This document shows positions 47,711-60,589 of a DNA stretch of 64,000 nucleotides, piece after piece. This stretch comes from Dasypus novemcinctus. Lineage: Eukaryota; Chordata; Mammalia; Cingulata; Dasypodidae. The notes below the pieces were generated by a model. The model ran no database searches, was not told the DNA's origin, and worked only from the letters and a program-made list of their open reading frames with translations. The stretch lies in NCBI RefSeq assembly GCF_030445035.2, contig NC_080695.1:1482545-1546544 (forward strand), in the 5' to 3' direction. Position numbers and translations under genes: made by a program. Within the stretch, counting starts at the first letter, position 1. The number at the start of each line of letters is the position of its first letter.

Positions 47711-49574
47711 GAGGCCCGTGCCTGGCGCCGCGCCTCCTCCCACCTCCTCCCCAGGGCCGGGCGTGGCGGAGTGAACCAGTGCATGTGTGTGTGCGTGCGT
47801 GTGCATATATGTGCATTGCTGCGGTAGGCAAGCCCTTTCACTCTGTCACCTGGGAGGCGCCACAGCCCTGCGGGCAGCAGAGAAGCCTTTGTGTGGCCGT
47901 AACCGCGCAGGGGAAGCTGACGCCCGGTACCCTCACAAGCGCGCCGTCCGCACCGAGCTCACGCGCCGTGACTGGCGGGGAACCAGGAGGCAGCCTCGTG
48001 CACATGCGTGTGCGCACAGGCGTGCACACCTGCAGCCAGCCGGGCTCGGCGCACCGCTCTCCTCTGCGCCTTCGGGCAGGAGTTGAGTGTGTGTAAGAGC
48101 AGTTCCGTTGTCATCGGGAGAGAAGCTGCGGCCTCATGGGGAAGCCCCGCCTGAGCGCGGCGTCCTCGCCAGCGCCCCGGGGTTAACGCTGGCCGGGCGT
48201 GGTGTTCATGACATTGATGGCGGGCGTCGTCACCACCGAGCGTGCGCCCTCGTGCCCAGGAGGGCTCGCGCACCGCACAGTCCGCAGGTGTTCCTTCGCT
48301 GTGGCCACCACGGCCTCGCCGCGGTCACGCCTGTGCTCAGCGCTGGGCGGCCGCCACCAGGGGGACCACGGGCTTGGCGTTGCCCCCCGCCCGCCTCAGC
48401 GTTCCTAGCGGGGCCTTCTCTTGGGGTCAGCTGTCAGCTGGGATTCTCAGGGGAAGCAGAATTGGCAGCACAGACCTGTGGGTGTACGTGAACATCACGA
48501 GATTGATGACAGGGCCGGGCTCATGTGACCACGGAGGGCGCAGGCCAGGACCACCACGAGGGTCCTGGCGGCTTCCCGGAGGGGCTGGGCGAGTGCAGGT
48601 GCAAGCTCTCCCTCCGACACCGAGATCCTGCCCTCCCCAGGCCTCTGCTGTGGGCCGAGCCGCCCCTCGTGGACGACTGGCGGTGTCGTCACCATGCGTG
48701 CACCCAGCGCACTGCCGTTTAAAGCCACGAGGCGCCCACAGTACGGGTCAGGCGGGGCCCACCGGACCGCACGCCTGGGCACCATAACCCGGCCGGGCTG
48801 GCTTGTGACCTTCACCACCTCTTCCTGCGTCCACACCTTGTCAACGCATCCTAGACACTGTGCTCCCAGGGATCACGGTGACAGCCCTGGCGGCTCCCGG
48901 AAGGTCTCTCTCCGCGGCCGCAGCTTGGCGCACTCACTTCGCCCTCTGCAGTGCGGCCTGGGAGGGGCCTCTCCAGACCCTGAGCTTGGAGGACGTGCGG
49001 GCCGAGGCTGGAAAGCCCAGGGGTGGGGGCGGGAAAGGAGGAGGCCGTCGCCTCCCACAGCGACCACGGCCCCGTCCACGCTCCGGCTGCGTCAGTCCAA
49101 AAGCATCGCCCGCGGCATGTGCCAGACGCCCCCATCCAACGTGAGCGCCAGCTCTGCCTGCGCCGTTGTGGTGCTCACGGGGCTTGCTTCCTCGGGGGCT
49201 GCCGAGTAACCACGGAAACGCTCGTGTCGTGCGTCTTCGCTGCCTGGCTGTGAGACAGCGCGCCGCGTTCTCATCAGGTAACGCCTGACCTCACCGAACG
49301 GGAGCCCCGCAGGGATCCTGAGATAGAGCTCTCTTGCCCTCCTTTGTGTTGAGTCGCCTTAAATTTAGCCCGAAGCAGACGCTGGGAGGAGCGGCGCCTG
49401 CCGTCGCTGCACCGAGCTGCGCGCCCCAACTGTGGTCCAGCAGCGAAGAGCCAGAGCCACTGGCGCTTCCTTTGCTCTCTGTGCTTCCAGCGTGGGACGC
49501 TTGCTTTTTGACACTGTGGAGAAGCAGATCACAAATGAGTAATCTCAGGGGTTTTTGGGGGAAAGAATTAAGAC

Positions 49575-49945
49575 TCTAGTTCAAAGCAGCTTTATTTGTA
49601 ATAGTCAAACTCGGGAAGCGACAAGATGTGCATCACCAGGTGAATAGCTAGGGAGTGTGCACAGAGCGGCACGACTCGGCCACAAAGAGGAGCAAACTCC
49701 CGACCCCCACAGCAGCACGGTGGGAGCCAAGGCCCAAAGAGTACAGCTGTACACTTCCATGTAAGAGGAAACTCGAGGAACGCTAATACGTAGTGACAGG
49801 AAATGGATTTGTGGTTGCCTGGGACGGGTTGCCAAGGGCAGAGGAAACTTCTGGGTTGTTGGAAACATTTGGAATCTCGATTGTGGTGAGGTTTCACGGG
49901 TGTGGCCGTACGTCAGGAGCCATCAAATTGCACACTTCCCATCCA
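49575..49945 (+). mobile_element. L1 3' end fragment
   Basis: Starts AGCAGCTTTATTTGTAATAG and contains GTGGTTGCCTGGGACGGGTT (near 49811) and TCTCGATTGTGGTGAGGTTT (near 49875), which is text of the end of ORF2 and 3' UTR of old L1 elements. It is 5'-truncated and decayed. Confidence 0.7.
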
Positions 49946-51035
49946 CGCAAAAGCGAGCGGCTCTGCTCCAGAGCCCTGCGCGCCCTGCCTCGCCGCCTAC
50001 AGCGGGCACGGACGCGGGGTCAGCACGAGTCCGAGCCCCCTGAGGCTGCACTGCTCGCTGCGTGGCTCAGTCCTGGAGGCGGCGCTCGCCCTGCCGCCGT
50101 GGCCCGGGGCTGCCCGTGGCTCGGGCCACAGGATCCCGGCCGCCCCGCCCTCCCCGAGTGTCTCGGTCCTGTCCTCTCCTGCAGACGCCGTTGTATTGCA
50201 CTGGGTGCCCTTCTCCTCCAGGCAACTTCATGACAACTGCGTCACCCCCTCTGTGATGGCCCCGTCTTCCTAAGTTCACTTTCTGGGCTACTGCTCGGCT
50301 TTCGGCATGGGGTTTATGGGGAGCCTGAGCGCCCAGGAGTGCCTGCTGTGCCAGCTTGCCTGCAGACCGAATGCCTGCAGTTGGGAGTTGCTTCTACCCC
50401 AGCATTCTACTCCATATTTCTTCTGAAACCTAATTTTCCAATACTGTGGTTTTTTAGGGTTTTTTCAATTGGAAGTGCCAAAGCAGATCTCGTATAATAA
50501 CGGCCCTGTATGTGCCTGTTTTCTGTGTCTGGTTACTGCTGCGGACAGGCGTGTCCATCACCCCTCCCCGCCTGCGTCAGTTGCAGCAAAGCCCAGCACC
50601 GCCCAGGCCTCCAGCTCTGAGCAGAGAGACTGGTGCTGCACTCTCCAGGGGGGCCTGCTGGGCCTCGCTGGCCGCGCCCGCATGCGGCCACCTCCTGCCA
50701 GCGTGCCTGGGCGAGGCCGCACACCTTCCGCACCAGGGTAGGCACCGCCGTCCCGGGACCCTGATCCTCTTCCCCCTCACAGGAGGCCCCTCCCCCAGAG
50801 GGCCTGCCCTGGACTGCACGGGGTCAGCACCCAGGAAGGCACACTGTGCTCTGCTCCCCCCACGGCGGTGTTGGCCGTGGCCCAGCACCTGCCCAGGCGA
50901 GCCCACACTTGGAAACATGGCCACAAAGACAGCCATCTGACTGTGTGCCCCGTTTGTCACACGTCATTCACTTCACTCAGTGTTTGAGTCATCACACAAT
51001 GTTTATCTGTTGACATGCAGCCTCTCCTTTCATTC

Positions 51036-51117
51036 TTTTTTCAGGAGGTACCAAGAATTGAACCCAGGACCTCAGACGAGAGAAGCAGGCACTCAACCAC
51101 TGACCTGCACCCGCTCC
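51036..51117 (-). mobile_element. Short DAS SINE, reverse orientation
   Basis: T run, then CAGGAGGTACCAAGAATTGAAC and the head ending CACCCGCTCC. The compact form is the same as at 3694 and 22572. The duplication is unclear because both flanks are T-rich. Confidence 0.85.
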
Positions 51118-51121
51118 GCTC

Positions 51122-51270
51122 TTTTTCTTTAAACTTTTTATTTTGAAATAGTTTCAAACTTATTAGGACAGTTGTAGAAATAATACAAAATCCATACACA
51201 GAGGGCTCCAGCTACCACACACACCCCCACCCGGACGCCAGAGCCCCCCTTTTTAACACTTTCCAGGTCC
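51122..51270 (-). mobile_element. Old retroelement 3' fragment
   Basis: CTTTTTATTTTGAAATAGTT near 51134 followed by GTTGTAGAAATAATACAAA near 51171 resembles the reverse strand of an old mammalian retroelement 3' end. The exact family is uncertain. Confidence 0.4.
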
Positions 51271-52884
51271 TTCCATCATTGGATGGAAGGCTGCCCACCT
51301 CACAGCCTTCCTTTCAGCAGCAGGGACGTGAGCATTCGCCGGCGAGCCTTGCTGTGGGGTGTTCCAGGCACGCTGCCTGCCTGGTGTCTGCTTTAAGAAG
51401 TCAGCTGTTATTTGGAAGGAGCAGGGTACAGAGCCCCCAGATGGTTTTGATACAAGAGAAAATGTCGTGAGTTAGGTCTCAAGTAAACTGACCACAAACG
51501 TTACAAAACATTTGTGCAAATGCAGAAAAGACACGGTTGGTGGGTATGGGGTAGGGGCTGATGTTAATTCTGTTGCCAGAAATTTGAAGGAAGCTTAATA
51601 CCATCCCTGGGTCCTGCGGCATGCACTCGCCCCCCTCATGCCCACGGTCGGCGCCTGCAGGGCCACGCCTCCTGCTCAGGACGGGGCGCCCCTGAGGGTG
51701 CGAGTCCTGGGCCGAGCCGGGGGTTCTGGGGCTTGGCCCGGAAGGTGGACCCCCTTCCCCGAGCGGCAGGCGCGGGTGCCCGGCTGGACTGCCCGTTGGA
51801 AGGAGCCCTGCCTGGGGCACCTCCAAGCCGGGTACAGCAGGCACGGTTCGCGGGACTCCAGGCCTGGTGGCCAGGCAGTGCTGGGCCGTGCATCTGCTGA
51901 CGGCCGCCACAGGGTCCCAGCGCCAGGCCCAGGGCCGCAGGCCGCCACCTGGGAGCTCGCAGCTCGGCCGCTGCTCTGTGCACGGAGACCAAGCCCGGAA
52001 GTGCAGGCAGCGGGCGCGACCGAAGGACAGGCCAGCAGGCAGCGCAACCCGGGTCCCAGCTGCTCTGGGGTGGCCCCGCACTGGGCACTCAGAATCTTCC
52101 GGAACGCCCCATCGTGGAACTCAGGTCCCGAGGTCTACTGGGCGCTGGAGCCGCACTGGGTGAGGGTTTCCAGCCGCCCCGGGCAGGCAGCTTCCAGGAG
52201 TGATCTGGAAGGAGGTTGACTGGGCATGCTCTGAGCCCCTCCCGCAGTGGGGGGTCGGGCGCACTGGCTTGTCCAGCCTGCCTCTGTGAAGGTAAATGTT
52301 TCACGCGTGCTTGGGGGGCCGAGCCAGGCCTAGGGCAGACGGGGGGCTGCCATGCTCCCCGCTTCCAGCTGCAGGGCAGGCGCAGGTGACCGGGGCTCTG
52401 GTTCAGGGAAGGGCAGCCGTAGGCCGCGCCCAGCGTGGCCGCCCAGGCCGCAAGGGCCCTGTGCACTGCCTTGGCGCGGGGCCCGCAGAGCAGGCTGCGC
52501 TGTCCCGGGGCCCCTGTCCCGCTGGTCGTACATTCCCGGGGCTGTGGCCCTGTGCCGGGGGCAACCGTCATGAACAGCCGCGTTCCAGGAGCACTGGCCT
52601 TACAGAGGAGGCCACTGAAGGGACCCCAGCTCGGTCCCCTGCCTGGGTGGCCGCCCTCCCGCAGCCTTGGCTGCCCCACCCCGTACCGCGAGCAGCTGAG
52701 CGCCGCGAGCGCGGAGTGGACTGGGCTTGAGGTGCCGGGTCATCTTGGCTTCACGCTCCTGCCCAGCCCCACGCGGGCCACAGCCTGCCCTCTCCATCAG
52801 CTTCCATCCTGCACACCAGGACCACCGTGCCGGGCACAGGGTGGTGTCTGCGGCAGGTGGGCTGCGGGCGGGGGAGCCGGACCC

Positions 52885-53103
52885 CGCACAGCCCCTGTGA
52901 CCCCGCATGGTGACCCCACACGGCCCCGTGACCCCTCATGGCGACCCTGCACAGCCCTCTGACCCGCGACCCCACGTGGCGACCCCGCACGGCCTCCGTG
53001 ACCCCACACGGTGACCCCGCACAGGCTGTGTGGCCCACACAGCCCCCATGACCCCGCATAGATCCTGTGACCCGCACGGCCCCAGAGACCCCACAGGGAC
53101 CCC
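52885..53103. repeat. GACCCC-rich minisatellite
   Basis: Roughly a dozen imperfect ~17-18 bp units of TGACCCCRCAYGG with GCGACCC variants. It lies in LMF1 intron 5. Open frames across it are repeat artefacts. Confidence 0.85.
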
Positions 53104-54623
53104 GTGGGCCCGCGGCCCCCAGCCGGCGCTGTCCTCCCTGCGATGGAGGCCCCTGACCCCCTTAGGAGCCCAGACACGTGAGGTCCCTGGAGAAGGCCCC
53201 TCTGCCGGGTCGGGAATCAGACACCTGAGCCCCAGACCTCCGTGTCAGCCCCGGGACCACAGGAAACGGCCTGCCTGACGGACGGCGGCCCGTGCCTCTG
53301 GTGTCTGGGCACGCTGGCTGTCGAGGCCCTGCGGGGTGGACCCACGTCGCGAGAGGGCGCGGCCCTCGGGGCCGGGCGACAGTCCTGCTGACAGCTGGGG
53401 CCCCGCCCACGCCGGGCCCGGGCTAGAGAGCATGTGCGCGGTGCCGGCCCGGGTGGGAGGGCGTGTGCGCGGCACCGGCCCACTCTTCCTGCCCCGTGAG
53501 GCCCCCACGGCTCCAGACTCTGCGCTCACCCCGTTTTTCTGTCTCGTCAACTCATGGACCCACGCCCCAATGCGCGTCAATCATCCAGCCCAAGCCCCAG
53601 GACGTGGAGACGCGCCTCCCAGCACGGCGGGGCGCAGGGACACCGCGCTCTAGTGAGGTGTAGCCCCTGCCGGCCTCGGTGGGCACTGCCCTGAGCGGTG
53701 GAAGGGGCAGCGGTTCCAGAAGCGGGCTGACGGGCGTCCCTTCCTGAGCGCCCAGTCCTCCGAGGCCAAGCCAGGAGGGCACCCGCTCCACAGCGCGCGA
53801 GGTAAAGCGCAGCCCCACCCCGCGCCCTCACTCGCCTGTCCCCTCCCCTCCCTGGGCGCCAAGCGGGACACCGTCCGCTCCAGGTGGCCCTGGCCAGGAT
53901 GTCCCTGTGCTGGCTCCCACATGCACCAAGACGCCGGCTTCAGCTGGCCCACCCCAATCCTCGCAGGGAGGCGGCCTGAGCCGCCCTCGGGGCCTGCGCC
54001 GCCCAGGGGCCCTGGAGCCCGCACTGGGCCCCATGTGAGGCGCAGCCGTCGGGGCAGTGTCCTTGGGAAGCTGTCGGGGCCTGGGAGGTTTGCTCCATGC
54101 AGACAGGTGCAGCCTGCACGGCTCGGTGCCTCTGCGGACACGTGGGTGAGCATCAGCTTGTGGGGTGCCTGGTGACACCCCAAAACCTGGCCTCAAGTCA
54201 GCTGCGGCCGTCCGGGCCACGTCGAGGGCCGAGCCCTCGCTGAGAGGTCGCAGCACATCGGCCTGGGGGAGGCGGGAGGCCCCTGCCACCCGCTGGTCTC
54301 CTGCTGCTCCCTGACGAGTTAGCACGAGCTTCGAAACAGCAGGGCCTCACTCGCTGACCCCCGGGTGGCCCGGCGAGCTCCACGGGCAGTCTGCGCCGGC
54401 CGCCGGCCCCCCGCAGGCCGCCCGTCCCCGGGTAGGGCTTGGGGCGCATCAGGGCCGACGTGTCCGTCTTCCTGCCACCCTGATTTCCTGCCTCAGAAAA
54501 CTCACGTGTCTGATGCTGCTGGGAGGGCACAGCTGCGCCCACCCGCCCGCTGGTCCTTGAGGCCTGAGGGGCAGAGGCTGCGCTCTCCGGGGCCTGGGCT
54601 TATGGGCCTGTCTCTCCCCGCAG

Positions 54624-54791
54624 ACCCAGCCGGTGCCCGGGCCCGCGGCCTACTACCTGCACCGCAGCCCCTGGTGGGTGCACCGCGCAGAGACCCTCGG
54701 CAACCACCTGGTAGAGCTCGCTGTGCCCTTCTTCCTCCTCCTTGGCCGCCGGATGTGCGTCCTGCACGGGGTGCTGCAGATCCTTTTCCAG
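54624..54791 (+). CDS. LMF1: LMF1 exon (exon 6 by inference)
   Basis: A 168-nt exon, phase 0 at both ends, 56 codons, from TQPVPGPAAYYLHRSPWW to GVLQILFQ. The first half continues the lipase-contacting luminal loop, with the YYLHRSPWW stretch and aromatic residues. The second half (LVELAVPFFLLLG and MCVLHGVLQILFQ) is hydrophobic and fits a membrane-embedded segment continuing into the next exon. Acceptor CCCCGCAG, donor CAG/GTGAGC. No stop or frameshift. Skipping it would keep frame. Confidence 0.97.
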
Positions 54792-57700
54792 GTGAGCTGC
54801 GTAGCCGCAGGCGGGACCCCCCAGGGCGGCCTCCCAGCAGGCCCCAGCAGGGAGCCTCGCGCCCCGCGTGGCCCCTACCCCGGCTGCAGGCAGGGGGCCC
54901 CCTGAGCAGCTTCCTCCAGGCCACCAGCCTGTCCGGGTACCCCCACGGTCAGAGCTGGCAGGGGCTCCGAGGGCCTCCCCACGGGCACGAGGACGTCAGC
55001 CTGGAGCCTCTCCTCACCGAAGGCTTCCTTCTGTGCAGAAGACATCAGCGCATCAGGAAGTGGGTAGTGGGTGGTGGGCAGGAGGCGGCTTCATTTTTGG
55101 CCCACACCTGCCCTCCCACCGTTTGGCCAGGCCGCCGTGAGGCTCCGTGCCCACTGCTGTCCCTCGCCTCTGCCCGCCCCAGGACCCCGGTTCCTACCTG
55201 CCGCCCCTCAGGAGGCCTGACCGTCCAGGGCCGTGCCTCACCTGTCCGTGTAGCGCCTGCTGCTCAGGTCCCAGGAAAAACACTTGGGCTTCCTTGTCAC
55301 CGCCCCACTCTCCCAGGCGCTCTGTTTCCACAGAGCTGCGCTTCGCCACATGGAAAGCACAGGTCTCGCGTGTTCAGCGTGCGCGGTTTCACAAGCACGC
55401 ACGCCTGTCCGTCCGCCCTGTGCCGGCGGATAGTGTCTCTGCCTCCTCTCAGGTCCTGTCGCCCGGGCTCCGTCAGGGCCCGTCCCCGGAGCTTGTGGCC
55501 CTTTGCGCTGTCGTGTGGTGCAGGTGGTATCGTCCCCGGGCCCCGCTCTGCACTGACAGGCTCTCGAGGTCAAGGACGTGCCCAGGGGGCCGCTGTCAGC
55601 GGTCAGGGTTGGCTGAACTCTCCCCGTTAGGCTGGCCTTGGGGGTCTTGCTACCGTGACAGAGCCCCCTCCCTCGGAGGAGGTGGAGAGAAGGCGGCGCT
55701 CGTCCCTGGAGCACGGCTGGGATGCGCTTGGAAAGCCAAGGCCACGCGGTCTTGTGGTGGCCCCAGCCCGGGCCGTCGGACGGGATTCCCGTTTCCTCTT
55801 GAGGAAGTTGTGGTAACAACCGTTTTCCTGGGAATGTGTCCGTTTCACCTGTGGCACAAAACGCTCATGATCTCTTCTCGTGCCTCCCTGGATTCTTAAG
55901 GGTCTCTCGCCAGCAGCAGGCCGTGGGGCTGCTTCCTGCGTTGGCCGGCAGACTTCCCAGTGTCCTGACTCGGGCATTTAGAGCCCCTTGCATACCTTGT
56001 TTTGTGTTCACTTCTTATTCTCTTTCCCGCCAGGGCGGGACGGCAGAGCCGCGGACCCCATGTGTGCGCGGGGGACCCAGGACCCCCATGGGCAGCCCCA
56101 GCAGCTCCCCCGCCCCCTCGCCAGTGGCGGTGCCAAGCACCCTGCCCAGGCCAGCCTCTATGTGCACCGCTCACGAGGCGGCTCCCGCCCCTGTGCCCTG
56201 GGAAGAGGAGTGGGGCTCCCTGCCCAGGCCAGCGCCCCAGCCCCCAGTTTGGCCTCACTCAGCACCCTCCATCTCCGGGGTGAGGAGGGGAGGCCCCGCG
56301 TCAGGGCCAGCTGTGCCCCCCATTTCCCGAGGCCCTCGCTCCTCCAACACCCCTGTCCTGGCTCAGGGCGCCTCGCGGTCGAGCTCGCCCCCAGCAGGTC
56401 TGCAGGAGACGGCGTCTTCCTGGGCCCAGGAGGAGCTTCTCGGGGCTTCCCCTCCTCCCTCGCAGGGTGCCCCACCCCCACCCATGGACGCCCACTCCCC
56501 GGGACTTCCCAGACCCCCCGGGGCCGGCCACGAGGAGCCCTGGCCACGGGGAGACCCCAGCCCTGGGCCCAAGGTGGGGGGCTCGCCAGGCATCAGAGGA
56601 GAAAGGGAAACTGCAGGATGCGAGCGGGCACCCGCCGAACGCAGCACGCCCGCCGCGCCCCACCACGCCCCACCACGCCAGCAGGGAGCCCACGGCCTGG
56701 GGCAGCCACCAGGTCAGCACGAGGTGCCTGGGGGCCCTCGTGGCCTCAGGGCTGAGGGTCCCCCCAGGTGCCCCAGGGGGCTTGCCCCAGAGGCCCCCTT
56801 GGAGGGAGAGGGCGCGCAGGGCACCCGCCCTGCAGGACTGTGCATGGCCCCCGGTACCCTGGCTGCCCCCTGCAGGGAGAGGCCTGGGCGCCCCGGGCGG
56901 TGGGGACGCCGACAGGGCCTGGGGTGAGGCAGGCTCTGGGCTGGGCAGTTCCAGCTCCGTGGAGAAGACAGGGGATTTATTTTCAGCCTAGAACTAGGAA
57001 AACTAGTTTTCCAAATTATCCAGTGAGAACCATGAATTCACATCACACTTCATAAAGCCCCCGTCACCAGCCATAAACCTGACGGGCGCCGAGCTGCAGC
57101 GCCCTGCAGGCCCCGCGCGGACGCCCGCCATTTCGTGACCTGGAAATGCCTCAATCCCTAGGAGCGATGGGCTTTGAGGAAGAGCAGTGAGCCAAGGGCG
57201 CGGCGGGCGGCGGCCAGCAGAGCGCGTTGCAGGGTGCAGAGATGGGCGCCCGTCTCCTCGGATCCCCCTCCCACCGCGCCCCTCCGGCCCGGCCGCCCGC
57301 AGGCCCAAGCCTGTCCTCCAAGCTCTCCTGACCACACGTGTCCTGCTTGACGCCAGCCCCTCCCGTCCTTGTCCTGTGCGTTTCTGGAATGGCAGCGTGA
57401 GACCAGGTCCCTTATTCTCTGAGACTTGCTGGCTCACAGCCGTGAGGCCGTGGGGGCTTCAGGAGCGCCTGGCCGCCTACCACCGGCTCAGTGACCGTCC
57501 TTTTGTTAGGGTCTCTCCTTCCACCCGTTGGGGCACTCCGTGCTTCTCCCGGCGCTATGTCCACTGGGGCAAGGCGTGCACTTCCTGGGCGTGGGGAGCC
57601 CTGGAAGGAAGCCTCTGGTGCCCCCCCAGCTGTGGCTCTGCACTGGCCTTCCCTTCTTCACGGCACAGTTGCTCTGTCCGCGCGCTGCTCGTTGCTCTTC

Positions 57701-58109
57701 TTGACTCCTTCCAGGAGCTTGTCCCTTCCACTGGGGTCAGAGGAGTGGCTCTGGGTCCCGGGGAGCTCTCCTCACCGGCCTCCTTCTCGGGTCGCTGAGC
57801 CCTCTCCCACCCGCCTCCCCTCGTCTCGCCTCTGGAGTGTTCTCTGCGCCCAGCTCCTGCGTCAGGAAGTCCCACTCCCCAACGCCCATCCAGTTCGCCC
57901 ACTCACGACTCCTCCCCACCCGCTCCCCCACGCCCGTCCAGCTCGCCCACTCCCGCCTTCCCCCCTCCCAGGGCTCAGTCTGGGCACCTGTGCTGCCAGC
58001 GCCTGCCGCTCGGCCCAGCGCCCTCAGGCTACGCTAGCCATCAAGATGCTGATGTCCACAATCGGATATCCATAGGGAAAGCAGAGCGTCACGCTCGCTC
58101 AGTGCGGTC

Positions 58110-58660
58110 TGGCTGGACCTGTAACTCTTTAGAAGAAGATGGCGAAGCTTTCTTAGACGAGACTCAAAAAGTAGGCATTATAAAATACATAAATTACACT
58201 TCATAAAAACTAAAGCCTTCAACTCTTTCATAAAGAAAACAAAAAGGCAAGGCGCCAGCTGGAGAAAACAGGCGCAGTCTCTACGTATCTGACGAAGGCC
58301 TCGTGTCCAGAACGTAAAAGGAGCTCTTACTGCTCAGTAACAAGAAAACCGCTCCGTGTTTCTGAATGGGAAAAACCTCCACCAGGGAAGATGCGCGAAT
58401 GGCCAGTAGGCACAGGCGGGGTCCTCAGCGCCGTCGGGGAAATGCCGGTGAAGACGGGACGTGGCTGTGCTGCATGCCCGCTGGAACAGCTGGCGCGGGA
58501 GCACGGGCACAGCCCGGTGCTGGCGAGGCCTTGGCATGGCCAGGGCGCTTTCCCGGGGGTTTGCAGGGGTACCACTCCGAGGGAAGGCAGCGTGGCCGGC
58601 CCTTCAGCGCCGACACAGCCACTGCCACATGGCCCGACAAGTCAGTGCTCTACCTGAAGT
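58110..58660 (+). mobile_element. L1 ORF2 3' fragment
   Basis: Text such as ATCTGACGAAGGCCTCGTGT near 58287, GAACGTAAAAGGAGCTCTTA near 58310 and GAATGGCCAGTAGGCAC near 58395 follows L1 ORF2 near its end. It is GC-shifted by CpG-rich surroundings and broken by stops. The right limit is approximate. Confidence 0.65.
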
Positions 58661-60589
58661 GTTCCCGGGAACTTGCACCAGCGGCCCAGAGCGGTTCCCA
58701 GCCCAGGCCTGTTGCCCTCTCAGCCTGTTCCAGTCCCCTGGCCTGGGACACGGGTGGCTTTCCTTCGACGTGGTCTCCGCTCTCCCGCCACGCTTCGTTT
58801 CTGCGTGCGCGTCTTTCGCCGCCTTGGCTAACTTCACAAGCAGAGTGTCCACTCACCTGGACACTGTTGTAAGTGGGGTTCTTCCTTTATTAGTTTCCTT
58901 TCCGGGTGGCTTGTTGTTGATGTCTGGAAACAGCGCTGGTTTCCGTGAGCGGGTCTTGTGCCCGGAAGCTTGGCTGCACTCGCGTCCGGGCTTCTTATCA
59001 ACCCTGTGGGGTTTTCTCAGTACAGGATCGTGCCGTCTGTGTGTTGGGGGAGTTTTAGTCCTTCTTCCATACGGATGCCCCTTGCTCCCAGGGGCTCTGC
59101 TGGCGCTCACGGCGGAGGCGTGCGGTGTCCTCGTCCGGTTCCAGCTCCACCTTCTCGATCGGGTCCGACGTGAGCAGGGGCCTTCTGTGGACGCCCCACG
59201 TGGAGGGAGCCTCGTTCTCCTCGCTGAGCGTCTCCTCACGGCAGGGTGTCTGTGACGCGGTCGCTGTGTGCCCTCCCCGGCCTCTGGTCAGCGGCCAGGT
59301 GTGCCCAGCTCGTGGCAGCTCCAGGCCTCGCACATTGCCCATGCATGTCTCCCCCGGCCGCATGCCACCGCCGCAGCTCCGAGCAGGCGCGCTTAGGCAG
59401 CTCCCCTGTGGGTGCAGCTCCAGCCAACAGCGGGCGCTCTGCAGGTTCTCCCGAAATGCAGCAGGAGGAGAGAGCCAGGGCCCCCACGGCCGCAGGCAAG
59501 CTGACCAGCGGCGGCCGAGACAGGGGAGGTAGGCTCAGGACCTTGCTCGCTGCGCACCCTCCTCGGCCTCCCGTGAGGGTCAGCGGGCTGCCAAGAGGGC
59601 TGCGCCCCGGTTTGTCCATGAGCAGCGGCCACGGCAGGTCCAGGTGCCGGTTCTGGGAGGGGCTGGGCCAGCCCATGCTGTCATGGCGCCACGCACACAC
59701 CCTGCGAGCGGGGGGGGGGGGAGGGGGCCAGCCCAGCCCTTGGGGCCCCCGAGCAGCCGCCCCCGCCCCATCTCCACGCTGCTTCCCAGGCCCCCAGAAG
59801 GGCCCGGAAGGGCTGGGCCCGGCACTGTTACCTCCCGCGCAGTCTGCGAGTGTCCGCAGGGAAGTCCCCCCAGGGCTGAGACCTGGCCGCTGTAGCCGCC
59901 GCCTCCCACCAGGCAGCAGAGGCCCAGGCGGGGCAGACCGAGATGGCAGGGCCGGTGAGCCACACCGAAGCCTCTTAGCGCACCGAGGTCCGTGAGGTCA
60001 GTGGCAGCACGGGCAGCGTGGCAGCCTAATGTGGTCGTGAGTCCCCAGCACAGATGCTGGTTACGGTGTGAGCTGGTCTGGGCCTGGGCGTGACTGAGTT
60101 AGGATAAGGGCTTCGACTGGGCCACGTCAGCAGGGCGTGAGTCCCCGCCGCTTGGTGGTGGGGACGCATGGATAAAAGGTATGGCAAGGGACAGAGTTGG
60201 AGCTTTGATGCTGGAGTCTTGAGGTGGAGCCTGGAAGTGGACACACAGAGGAGCTCGGATGTGAGGAAAGAGCCCCGGGAAGAGGAGCCCAGGGAGCCCG
60301 AGCCCTGGCAGAGCCGGCAGCCGTCTGCTCCAACACGCGGAAAAGACTTCAGTGGGGGAGGAGCCTGTTTTATGGCCTGGTCACTGGGCTTCTACTCCAA
60401 GAGACACCCTTCCTGGAAGCCAGCCAGCTTCTGGCCCTGGGCACCGGCGCCCGTGGCTGACTAATACAGCTGCCCAGGGAGCCTATCCCGCGCAGGGTGC
60501 CCTCTGCCTCCCACACGCAACCACATGGGCGTCCAGGAACCTCACCCCCACTTCCCCTGCTCAGCCTTGGCCTCTGCCCAGACACTGCG

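Larger units (their letters stand above)
41545..54623 (+). other. LMF1: LMF1 intron 5 (13.1 kb)
   Basis: Donor GTGGGTAG, acceptor TCTCCCCGCAG ending at 54623, phase 0. Contents: the CAC-rich array (43.0-44.2 kb), a 131-bp segment present twice (45999, 47580), an L1 3' end (49.6 kb), a short SINE (51.0 kb) and a GACCCC-rich array (52.9-53.1 kb). The remaining GC-rich stretches (41.5-43.0, 44.2-46.0, 46.2-47.5, 47.7-49.5, 50.0-51.0, 51.3-52.9 and 53.1-54.6 kb) show nothing I can support. Confidence 0.9.

Noticed and set aside
54365..55630. A 421-codon plus-strand open frame overlapping an LMF1 exon
   Set aside because: It is in a different frame from the real exon at 54624-54791, extends through both splice sites and has no family resemblance.
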